DNA from: Hymenobacter yonginensis
GTDB lineage: Bacteria > Bacteroidota > Bacteroidia > Cytophagales > Hymenobacteraceae
Length of the DNA stretch: 64,000 bases
Direction: 5' to 3'
NCBI RefSeq assembly: GCF_027625995.1
Contig: NZ_CP115396.1
Span: 744,001-808,000 of the forward strand
This document shows, piece by piece, positions 25,918 to 33,327 of the stretch (positions within the stretch are counted from its first letter, which is position 1; every line of letters starts with the position of its first letter). Under the pieces are notes generated by a model. It did no database searches and was not told where the DNA came from. It saw nothing but the letters and a program-made list of their open reading frames with translations. Both the position numbers and the translations under genes were made by a program.

Positions 25918-26034
25918 AAGGGGAATTGGTTTGGTTGTTGGAGAAGGAACGGAGGCGGGCCGGGGCCCGGGTAGCTGTACGCGGGAAGCCTAGTGCCGGG
26001 TTGTATCCGGGCCCCGGATTGCGGGCGGGCCTCG

Positions 26035-26050
26035 TATCTTCCGGAAGATA
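26035..26050. promoter_or_regulatory. 16-bp perfect palindrome before the P450 gene
   Basis: The sequence tatcttccggaagata is a perfect palindrome 25 nt upstream of the P450 ATG, in the gap to the divergent zinc-ribbon gene. Its size and position suit an operator for a dimeric repressor or a short hairpin. No regulator gene lies beside it. Confidence 0.5.
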
Positions 26051-26075
26051 AACCGCCGATTTGCGCCCGTTTCCG

Positions 26076-27470
26076 ATGCTGCTCCCCGACGCAACCCCCG
26101 CCCTGGCCCCGCTGCCCCGCGTGCCCCGCTGGCGCACTCTGCTGGGCTCCCTGGCCATGGCCCGCCAGCCCATCCGCAACCTCGACCGGGCCCTGGCCCA
26201 CCACGGCGACACGGTGGGCCTGCACCTGGGCGGCGTGCGACCCTGCATCGTCACCCGCGACCCGGCCCTGGCCCAGCATATCCTGCAGAAAAACCACCGC
26301 CGCTACCTCAAGTCCGACCTCACGCACGGCCTGATCCGGTACCTGGGCCGCGGCCTGCTCACCAATGAAGGCACCGACTGGCTCCGGCAGCGCCGCCTGA
26401 TTCAGCCCGGCTTCCACCGGCAGCGGCTGGCCGCCCTCACGCGCCTCATGCAGGTTGCCGCCGAGGAGTGGAGCCAGGAGTTGCGCGCCCGGCTGGCGGC
26501 GGCCGGCGGCCGGCTTACCGTGGATATCCACGCCGAAATGACCCGGGTGGCGTTCCACATCATCGCGCAGGCCACCTTCGGCACCAGCATGACCGATGCC
26601 GAGCGCAACCGCCTGTCGGATATCCTGACCCGCATTCAGGCCTTCTATGTGCGCACCATCCGGCAGCCATACCTGCGGCCCTGGTTCACGGCGCGCGGCA
26701 CGTTCCGCCAGCACGATGCCCTCAGCCAGGAGCTGCGCGAGCTGGTGCGCGGCTACATCCGCCGGCGCCAGGCAGCGCCGGGTACCGCGCCAGCCCCCGA
26801 CGACCTGCTGCAAATGCTGCTGGATGCCCGCTACGAGGACACCGGGGAAGGCATGAGCGAGGAACAGCTGCTGGACGAGGCCAATATCCTGCTGCTGGCC
26901 GGCCACGAAACCAGCGCCAACGCCCTAAGCTGGATGCTGTACCTGCTGGCCCGCCACCCGGAGGCTGCCGCGCAGGTGCGGCAGGAGCGGGCCGCCGCCG
27001 GCCTCGCTCAGCGCCCACCCGAATTCGCGGAGCTAACGCAGCTACCGTACTCGATGCAGGTGGTGCAGGAAACCATGCGCCTGTACCCGCCCGCCTGGAT
27101 TCTGGACCGCGTGGCGCTGGAAGACGACGAGTTTCGGGGCCTGCCCATTCCGAAAGGCACGCTGTTTTCCATCTACATCCACGGCATCCACCGCCATCCG
27201 GGGCTGTGGCCGGAGCCTGATGCCTTCCGGCCCGAGCGGTTTGCGCCCGGCCAAGAGCCGCCCATTCCGGCCTATGCCTACCTGCCCTTCGGGGGCGGGC
27301 CCCGGCTGTGCGTGGGCAGCCATTTTGCCCTCACCGAAATTCAGCTGGTACTGCTGGAAGCTCTGCGCCACTTCACGTTTGCGCCCGTTTCGGAGGCGCC
27401 CGCCGGCACCGATCCGCTGATTACTTTGCGTCCCAAGGGGCCGCTGTGGCTGGCCGTCACCAGCGCCTGA
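26076..27470 (+). CDS. Cytochrome P450
   Basis: A 464-residue haem-thiolate monooxygenase without signal peptide or membrane anchor. The I-helix oxygen-activation motif AGHETS is at about residues 275-280, the K-helix ExxR (ETMR) near 331, the PERF-type motif FRPERF, and the haem loop FGGGPRLCVG near 404, with the axial cysteine. The ATG at 26076 was preferred over TTG at 26061. The substrate is unknown; the class is CYP102/fatty-acid or terpene-like in shape. No ferredoxin or reductase partner is nearby. A GNAT gene follows on the same strand. Confidence 0.93.
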   Translation: MLLPDATPALAPLPRVPRWRTLLGSLAMARQPIRNLDRALAHHGDTVGLHLGGVRPCIVTRDPALAQHILQKNHRRYLKSDLTHGLIRYLGRGLLTNEGTDWLRQRRLIQPGFHRQRLAALTRLMQVAAEEWSQELRARLAAAGGRLTVDIHAEMTRVAFHIIAQATFGTSMTDAERNRLSDILTRIQAFYVRTIRQPYLRPWFTARGTFRQHDALSQELRELVRGYIRRRQAAPGTAPAPDDLLQMLLDARYEDTGEGMSEEQLLDEANILLLAGHETSANALSWMLYLLARHPEAAAQVRQERAAAGLAQRPPEFAELTQLPYSMQVVQETMRLYPPAWILDRVALEDDEFRGLPIPKGTLFSIYIHGIHRHPGLWPEPDAFRPERFAPGQEPPIPAYAYLPFGGGPRLCVGSHFALTEIQLVLLEALRHFTFAPVSEAPAGTDPLITLRPKGPLWLAVTSA

Positions 27471-27504
27471 GCCCCGTTCTGCCCATTTTATTCCAGCTGC
27501 CGCC

Positions 27505-28077
27505 ATGACGCCGCCCCTGCTTAGTCTGCTCGACATGCCCGCCGTGACAGTGCCCCGCCTCGAAACGCCCGACCTGCTGTTGCGCGGCCCGCTGCCTACC
27601 GACCTGCCGGAGTTCACGGCCCTCTCCAACGACCCGGCGTTTTACCGGTTTCTGGGCAACAAGCCCCAGACCGAGGAGGAAGTGTGGCGGCGGATGCTGG
27701 GTCAGCTGGGGCACTGGGCCATGTTCGGCTACGGGGCGTGGTCCATCGAGGAAAAAGCCACCGGCCAGTACTGCGGCTCTGTGGGCTTCTTCGACTTCCA
27801 GCGCGACCTGACGCCTTCGCTCAAGGGCACCCTGGAGGCCGGCTGGACCATTGCCCCGCGCCTGCACGGCCGCGGCTACGCCAGCCAGGCCGTGCAGGCC
27901 GCCCTGGCCTGGATTGAGCCCCGTTTCCCCCAGGCCCGCCTCACCTGCATCATTGACCCCAACAACGTGGCCTCCCTGGCCGTAGCCCGCAAGTTCCACT
28001 TCCACGAATTCGCCCGCGCCACCTACCACGGCGAGTCTATCGTGCTGCTAGAAAGGCGCACGGATTTTTCCGGATAG
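27505..28077 (+). CDS. GNAT-family N-acetyltransferase (RimJ/RimL type)
   Basis: A 190-residue acetyltransferase of the RimJ/RimL class. It has an N-terminal LETPDLLLRG strand, SIEEKATGQYCGSVGF, an acetyl-CoA-binding TIAPRLHGRGYASQAVQAAL (about residues 114-133) and a DPNNVASLAVARK tail motif. It probably acetylates a small molecule or protein N terminus. Gene lies 34 bp after the P450, so cotranscription is likely. Its last codons (TDFSG-stop) lie inside an inverted repeat arm, so the C terminus may be repeat-derived. Confidence 0.85.
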   Translation: MTPPLLSLLDMPAVTVPRLETPDLLLRGPLPTDLPEFTALSNDPAFYRFLGNKPQTEEEVWRRMLGQLGHWAMFGYGAWSIEEKATGQYCGSVGFFDFQRDLTPSLKGTLEAGWTIAPRLHGRGYASQAVQAALAWIEPRFPQARLTCIIDPNNVASLAVARKFHFHEFARATYHGESIVLLERRTDFSG

Positions 28078-28236
28078 AAACGGATTTATCAAATTTCGTG
28101 GATGATTGATCTTCATGTAAAACGAAAGAGGCTCGCCAATTGGCGAGCCTCTTTCGTTTTGGAGTGCGGTGCAAACAAGCGAATCAGCGCCTTCCACAAA
28201 ATCCGTGAAATCTGCCTCAATCCGGAAAAATCCGTG
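28059..28236. repeat. Diverged convergent-gene inverted repeat with terminator core
   Basis: A perfect 17-nt arm pair (28059-28075 with 28220-28236) includes the first base of the acetyltransferase stop and ends 4 nt before the stop of the convergent thioredoxin-like gene. Weaker pairing (tttcgtgga with tccacaaaa) continues inward. The core is a perfect 20-bp hairpin (28119-28138, 28141-28160) with A- and T-runs, a bidirectional terminator. It is the third copy of the cggatt-unit family. Confidence 0.88.
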
Positions 28237-28239
28237 AGC

Positions 28240-29583
28240 TTATTCCGCCAGCAGCTGGTCGATGGTTTTGTTGAATTCGGCCACTTCCTGCTCGTAGTAT
28301 TTGCCGGTGCCGGGGCCCGAGTAGCCGGTGTGAATCTTGCGTACCTCGCCTTTCTTATCCAGGAAAATGGTGGTCGGGAAAGCCAGCACCTTTTGCAGTT
28401 GCGGCAACGACTGGCTGGCAGCGTCCTTATTCGCCTCGCCGGCCACGGCAATATCGTAGCCGATGTTCATGCGCTCCTTCATCTTCAGTAGCTTCCGGGT
28501 GGCCACGGCCTGGTCGGTGGTGCGCTCGTAGCCCAGCCCGATGATTTCCACGCCGCGGCTTTTGTTCTTCTCGTACCAGGGGGCTAGGAAGTTGGTTTCG
28601 TCCATGCAGTTGGGGCACCACGAGCCCAGTACCTGCAGCACTACCACTTTGCCTTTGTACTTGGCGTCGGAAGGGGAGATGCTGGCCCCTTCGATGATGC
28701 TCGGGAACTTGAAGTCGAGCTTTTTCTGGCCGGGTTTCATGCCGGTCAGGGCGTTGGCGTCGGGCAGCTTGGCATTGGGGTCGAGCACGGCGGTCCAGGT
28801 TTCGTGGCCCGATTTGCCGGAGTAGAAGTCACCGCTGATGCTGTTGATGTTGCCGGGCTTGGCCAGCTTGCCATCAAACAGGAAGCCGTGGCTACCATCG
28901 AAGGTAGACAGCAGGATATGCTCGCCGTCGGCCTTGGTTACCAGGTTGCCGGCCAGGTAGCGGTAGTCGCCGGTGGTGGTCAGAAACGTGCCGGTCAACT
29001 GGGTGGGATTCAGCGAATCCTGGGTAATGATGCCTACGGCCGGCGTGGTTTCGCCGTCGCTGCCCTTGAATTCTGTGCGGAACGTGCCGCCCTTCTTCAG
29101 GTCGCCGAAAACGGACGTGTTTTTGGCCGTGCCCGTGAACAGCGCTTCGTCAGCTCCAGCCTTGGTGGCCGCAAACGCCACCCGGTAGGGCTCCTTGCCG
29201 TCGTACTTCACCCAAGTGCCCTTGAGCTTGTCGGCCCCATCGGCGCGTACCACCAGCGCGGCATCGAACACGCCCAGCCGAATGGTGGTGGAGTCGCCGG
29301 CCGCGCTGATTTCATCGAGTTTCAGGCGCTCCTCGCCGTTGCGCAGCGTAACGGTGGGCTTGCCGCCGTCGGTGTTTACATCAAACAGAAAGGGTATTTC
29401 CTGGCCCTGGGCCGAGAGCACGCCGCGCCAGGTGCCGGCCGACAGGGCCGAAGCAGCGGCGGCGCTGCCGGCCTCGGTAGCGGCCTGATTTTCAGAAGTG
29501 GAGGAATTGGGCTGGCAGGCCGCGGCGGCCAGCGCGAGTCCGGCCCCGAGTACTGCCTTGCGGATGTCAATGGCAACGGGCAT
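28240..29583 (-). CDS. TlpA-like thiol-disulfide lipoprotein
   Basis: A 447-residue lipoprotein: signal with lipobox LAAAAC near residue 23, a Ser/Ala-rich linker, an N-terminal beta-rich domain of about 230 residues, and a C-terminal thioredoxin-fold (TlpA/ResA-like) domain. The active site is GSWCPNC near residue 320. It probably reduces or isomerises disulfides on the periplasmic or surface side. A pair such as this is common in Bacteroidota lipoproteins. Substrate unknown. Divergent from aconitase. Confidence 0.85.
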   Translation of the reverse strand: MPVAIDIRKAVLGAGLALAAAACQPNSSTSENQAATEAGSAAAASALSAGTWRGVLSAQGQEIPFLFDVNTDGGKPTVTLRNGEERLKLDEISAAGDSTTIRLGVFDAALVVRADGADKLKGTWVKYDGKEPYRVAFAATKAGADEALFTGTAKNTSVFGDLKKGGTFRTEFKGSDGETTPAVGIITQDSLNPTQLTGTFLTTTGDYRYLAGNLVTKADGEHILLSTFDGSHGFLFDGKLAKPGNINSISGDFYSGKSGHETWTAVLDPNAKLPDANALTGMKPGQKKLDFKFPSIIEGASISPSDAKYKGKVVVLQVLGSWCPNCMDETNFLAPWYEKNKSRGVEIIGLGYERTTDQAVATRKLLKMKERMNIGYDIAVAGEANKDAASQSLPQLQKVLAFPTTIFLDKKGEVRKIHTGYSGPGTGKYYEQEVAEFNKTIDQLLAE

Positions 29584-29734
29584 ACAAAAGAGGGTTAAGG
29601 TGATTCGGGGCTAAACTACGGCAGGCCCGAATTAGTTTACTGAGCAATGGCCGCGAATGTAGCCCAACTTTCGGCAGGCCCCGGCTGGAATCATTCTAAA
29701 TGCCGCCCGCCCACAGCTTCCGGCCACCGAAAAG

Positions 29735-29766
29735 TTGGGCTGCGCAACGACCTGTACCTATATTTG
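29735..29766 (+). promoter_or_regulatory. Promoter of the aconitase gene
   Basis: TTG at 29735-29737, then 21 nt, then TATATTTG at 29759-29766, an exact -7 TAnnTTTG. It lies about 50 bp before the ATG. Confidence 0.75.
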
Positions 29767-29816
29767 CGTACCTGTCTTTGATAGGCACGTTCTCTCCACT
29801 TTTTCCCTTTTGAATT

Positions 29817-32111
29817 ATGGCGTTTGACTTAGAGATGATCAAGGCTGTGTACGCTGGCATGGGCTCCCGCATCGAGGCCGCCCGTACCGCCGTTGGCCGC
29901 CCGCTTACCCTGACCGAAAAAATCCTGTACGCTCACCTGTACGGCGGCACTGTTTCGCAGGCGTTTGAGCGGGGCGTATCCTACGTCGATTTCGCCCCCG
30001 ACCGTGTGGCCATGCAGGATGCCACCGCCCAGATGGCGCTGCTCCAGTTCATGCAGGCCGGCAAGCCCCAGGCCGCCGTGCCCAGCACCGTGCACTGCGA
30101 CCACCTGATTCAGGCCAAAGAAGGCGCTACCGAAGACTTGGCCATCGCCAACTCCGAAAACAAGGAGGTATACGACTTCCTGGCTTCGGTTTCCAATAAA
30201 TACGGCATCGGCTTCTGGAAGCCCGGCGCTGGTATCATTCACCAGGTAGTGCTCGAAAACTACGCCTTCCCCGGCGGCATGATGATCGGCACCGACTCGC
30301 ACACGCCTAACGCGGGTGGCCTCGGCATGATTGCCATCGGCGTAGGCGGTGCCGATGCCGTGGACGTAATGGCCGGCATGGCCTGGGAGCTGAAGTTCCC
30401 GAAAGTAATCGGCGTGAAGCTGACCGGCAAAATGAACGGCTGGACTTCGGCCAAAGACGTAATCCTGAAAGTAGCGGGTATCCTGACCGTAAAAGGCGGC
30501 ACCGGCGCTATCGTGGAGTACTTCGGCGAAGGCGCCAACAGCCTCTCGGCCACCGGCAAAGGCACCATCTGCAACATGGGCGCCGAAATCGGAGCCACCA
30601 CCTCGGTGTTCAGCTACGATGAGAAGATGGGCGACTACCTGCGCTCCACCGAGCGCGCCGACATTGCTGACCTCGCCGCCGGCGTGGCCCAGCACCTGCG
30701 CGCCGACGACGAAGTGTACGCCAACCCCGAAGCTTTCTACGACCGTCTCATCGAAATCAACCTCGACGAGCTGGAGCCCTACGTGAACGGCCCGTTCACG
30801 CCGGACGCCGCCTGGCCGATTTCGCAGTTCGCTGCCGCCGTAAAAGAGCACGGCTGGCCCGAGAAGCTGGAAGTGGGCCTGATTGGCTCGTGCACCAACT
30901 CCTCGTATGAGGACATCACCCGCGCCGCCAGCATTGCCGGCCAGGCCGTAAGCAAAGGCCTGACGGTTAACGCCGAATTCACCGTAACGCCCGGCTCGGA
31001 GCTGGTGCGCTACACCGTGGAGCGCGACGGTTTGCTCGACACTTTCGCCCAGATGGGCGGCGTGGTGCTGGCCAACGCCTGCGGTCCGTGCATCGGCCAG
31101 TGGGCCCGCCACACCGACGACCCCAAGCGCCGCAACTCCATCATCACGAGCTTCAACCGCAACTTTGCCAAGCGCAACGACGGCAACCCGAACACCCACG
31201 CTTTCGTGGCTTCGCCTGAAATCGTGACGGCCTTCGCCATTGCCGGCGACCTGACCTTCAACCCCCTCACCGACACGCTGACCACCAAAGACGGCCAGCA
31301 GGTGAAGTTCGACGAGCCCCGGGGCATTGAGTTGCCGCCCGCTGGTTTCGCCGTGGAAGATGCCGGTTTCCAGGCACCCGCCGCCGATGGCTCGGGCGTT
31401 GAGGTGCTGGTAGCGCCGACGTCGGATCGTCTGCAGCTGCTCGACCCCTTCAAGGCATGGGAAGGCACCGACCTGAAAGGGTTGCGTCTGCTCATCAAGG
31501 CCCAAGGCAAGTGCACCACCGACCATATTTCGATGGCCGGCCCGTGGCTGAAATACCGCGGCCACCTGGACAACATCTCCAACAATATGCTCATCGGCGC
31601 CATCAACTCCTTCAACGGCGAAGCCAACGCTGTGAAAGATGGCCTGACGCAGGGCACGCCTTACTCGCCGGTGCCGGCAGTAGCGCGCAACTACAAAGCC
31701 CAGGGCATCGGGTCGATTGTGGTAGGCGACGAGAACTACGGCGAAGGCAGCTCGCGTGAGCACGCCGCCATGGAGCCCCGCCACCTGGGCGTGCGCGCCA
31801 TCTTGGTGAAGAGCTTCGCCCGAATTCACGAAACCAACCTCAAGAAGCAGGGCATGCTGGCCCTCACCTTCGCCAACAAGGCCGACTACGACCTGGTGGA
31901 AGAGGACGACACGTTCGACATCCTCGGCCTGACGGAGTTTGCCCCCGGCAAGCCCCTGCAGATCCGTCTGCACCACGCCGACGGCGACACCGACCTCATC
32001 ACGGTGAACCATACCTACAATGAAGGCCAGATTGAGTGGTTCAAAGCCGGCTCGGCCCTGAACCTGATCCGTCTGAAGGAGTCGGGCGAAGCCCAGCTGT
32101 CGCAGAAGTAA
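29817..32111 (+). CDS. acn: Aconitate hydratase
   Basis: A 764-residue [4Fe-4S] enzyme converting citrate to isocitrate in the TCA cycle, of the mitochondrial aconitase type. Cluster cysteines sit in GSCTNSS (about 357) and ACGPCIGQW (about 421-424), spaced as expected. [11 protein letters not shown] and the swivel-domain segment [10 protein letters not shown] are present. Full length, own promoter and terminator. A long ORF on the opposite strand here is a GC shadow. Confidence 0.96.
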   Translation: MAFDLEMIKAVYAGMGSRIEAARTAVGRPLTLTEKILYAHLYGGTVSQAFERGVSYVDFAPDRVAMQDATAQMALLQFMQAGKPQAAVPSTVHCDHLIQAKEGATEDLAIANSENKEVYDFLASVSNKYGIGFWKPGAGIIHQVVLENYAFPGGMMIGTDSHTPNAGGLGMIAIGVGGADAVDVMAGMAWELKFPKVIGVKLTGKMNGWTSAKDVILKVAGILTVKGGTGAIVEYFGEGANSLSATGKGTICNMGAEIGATTSVFSYDEKMGDYLRSTERADIADLAAGVAQHLRADDEVYANPEAFYDRLIEINLDELEPYVNGPFTPDAAWPISQFAAAVKEHGWPEKLEVGLIGSCTNSSYEDITRAASIAGQAVSKGLTVNAEFTVTPGSELVRYTVERDGLLDTFAQMGGVVLANACGPCIGQWARHTDDPKRRNSIITSFNRNFAKRNDGNPNTHAFVASPEIVTAFAIAGDLTFNPLTDTLTTKDGQQVKFDEPRGIELPPAGFAVEDAGFQAPAADGSGVEVLVAPTSDRLQLLDPFKAWEGTDLKGLRLLIKAQGKCTTDHISMAGPWLKYRGHLDNISNNMLIGAINSFNGEANAVKDGLTQGTPYSPVPAVARNYKAQGIGSIVVGDENYGEGSSREHAAMEPRHLGVRAILVKSFARIHETNLKKQGMLALTFANKADYDLVEEDDTFDILGLTEFAPGKPLQIRLHHADGDTDLITVNHTYNEGQIEWFKAGSALNLIRLKESGEAQLSQK

Positions 32112-32133
32112 TTCCGGCTTCGGCCTGCATGTG

Positions 32134-32169
32134 AAAACGGCCGCTTCCCACAAGGGAGGCGGCCGTTTT
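32134..32169 (+). terminator. Terminator after aconitase
   Basis: A 16-bp stem with one G-T-compatible mismatch (32134-32149, 32154-32169), 4-nt loop and a run of T (to 32172) 22 bp after the stop. Confidence 0.9.
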
Positions 32170-32416
32170 TTTGTGCCTTATCAGAATGGAACTGCGCCGT
32201 AAACCGGCTGAATCAATGCTGAAATGTGGTACTCGTAAAGTCTGAATATCTGACTAAAAACAGCTGAAGAGAGATTTTAGAGCATATTTTAGAATATACC
32301 CGAAGTCCTGAAAACGCAATAATTCGGGTGCAGGGGAGAAGGGCGGTGCGCTATACTTGTCGCAGCATATCAGTCCGGAAGACTGGTAGCAATCCTCACC
32401 GCCATACGCCCCCACC
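32170..32416. other. AT-rich gap with no gene
   Basis: After the terminator the sequence is noticeably richer in A/T and holds no coding frame. A near-match to the -7 box (TATACTTG, 32352-32359) lies 58 bp before the next gene, with no clear -33 partner. Confidence 0.6.
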
Positions 32417-33106
32417 ATGCTTCGCCCTGCCTCCCGTCTGCCACTTGCCCTGAAAGTGCTCTTCACCGCCTTCCTGGCCGTGATGGTGCCGGTGTACTGG
32501 TACAACTACGGCCCCAGCAACTTCCTGTACTTCTGCGACATATCGTTGCTGCTCTGCCTGATCAGCGTATGGACCGAGAAGGCCCTGCCGGCGTCGATGG
32601 CGGCGGTGGGCATTCTGCTGCCGCAGGTGCTCTGGTGCGCCGACTTCGTGGGCGAGCTGCTGGGCGTCCGGCTGCTGGGCATGACCTCATATATGTTCGA
32701 TGAAAACCGGAGCCTGTTTCTGCGCGGCCTCTCGTTCTTCCATGGCTGGCTGCCGTTTCTACTGGTGTACCTGGTGCGCCGCCTCGGCTACGACCGGCGC
32801 GCCCTCTGGGCCTGGACGGGCGTGGCCTGGGCGCTGTGCCTGGTAGCGTACTTCCTGCTGCCGCCCGCCGGCGCCATCATGTCGGACCCAAAGATTCCAG
32901 TAAATATTAACTACGTGTTCGGCTTCAATGATGCCGCCCCGCAAACCTGGCTGCCGGCCCCGGTATACTTAGTCTGCTGGATGCTGGCGCTGCTGGTAGT
33001 CGCCTATCTGCCCACGCACTTCGTGCTGCGCCGCTGGAGTGTCCGCCGCCCAGCTCAGCCGGCTCCGCTGCAGCTGGTTGTGGCCGGAATGCAGGAGGTG
33101 AGGTAA
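32417..33106 (+). CDS. Conserved polytopic membrane protein, function unknown
   Basis: A 229-residue protein with six or seven hydrophobic segments, starting with a basic N terminus and a helix containing VPVYWYNYGPSNFLYFCD, which I recognise as a recurring but uncharacterised Bacteroidota/Proteobacteria membrane family. Other segments include MFDENRSLFLRGLSFFHGW and VNYVFG-like loops with aromatic residues. No signal peptidase or enzyme motif. Its context next to the VIT-domain protein gives no clear role; separate terminators suggest independent expression. Confidence 0.75.
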   Translation: MLRPASRLPLALKVLFTAFLAVMVPVYWYNYGPSNFLYFCDISLLLCLISVWTEKALPASMAAVGILLPQVLWCADFVGELLGVRLLGMTSYMFDENRSLFLRGLSFFHGWLPFLLVYLVRRLGYDRRALWAWTGVAWALCLVAYFLLPPAGAIMSDPKIPVNINYVFGFNDAAPQTWLPAPVYLVCWMLALLVVAYLPTHFVLRRWSVRRPAQPAPLQLVVAGMQEVR

Positions 33107-33181
33107 GGCGTGGTTAGTTTAGTCCGGAACATGTATTAACACCTTGAAACTGCAATGGTAAAGGCTATAAAGCAGTTTACT

Positions 33182-33222
33182 AAAAACGGCCGCCTGCCCG
33201 GAGAGGAGCTGCGGCCATTTTT
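33182..33222 (+). terminator. Terminator after the membrane protein gene
   Basis: A 12-bp stem (33182-33193 with 33211-33222), one mismatch, 17-nt loop and a T-rich 3' side. Weaker than others. Confidence 0.6.
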
Positions 33223-33234
33223 ATTTGAATAAAC

Positions 33235-33266
33235 TTTGAAATACAAAGTACTTTAAAGTATGTTTG
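33235..33266 (+). promoter_or_regulatory. Promoter of the VIT-domain gene
   Basis: TTTG at 33235-33238, 20 nt, TATGTTTG at 33259-33266, both exact matches to the Bacteroidota elements. It lies about 60 bp before the ATG at 33328. Confidence 0.78.
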
Positions 33267-33327
33267 TTCGACCCGAGTAACTAGGCAGTTGCCTGATGTG
33301 GTGTGGGCGTTACGTTTACTGAATCTT

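Noticed and set aside
29829-32153. 774-residue minus-strand ORF opposite aconitase
   Set aside because: Full-length aconitase with all catalytic cysteines lies on the plus strand. The opposite frame is His/Gly/Val-rich shadow typical of GC-rich DNA.
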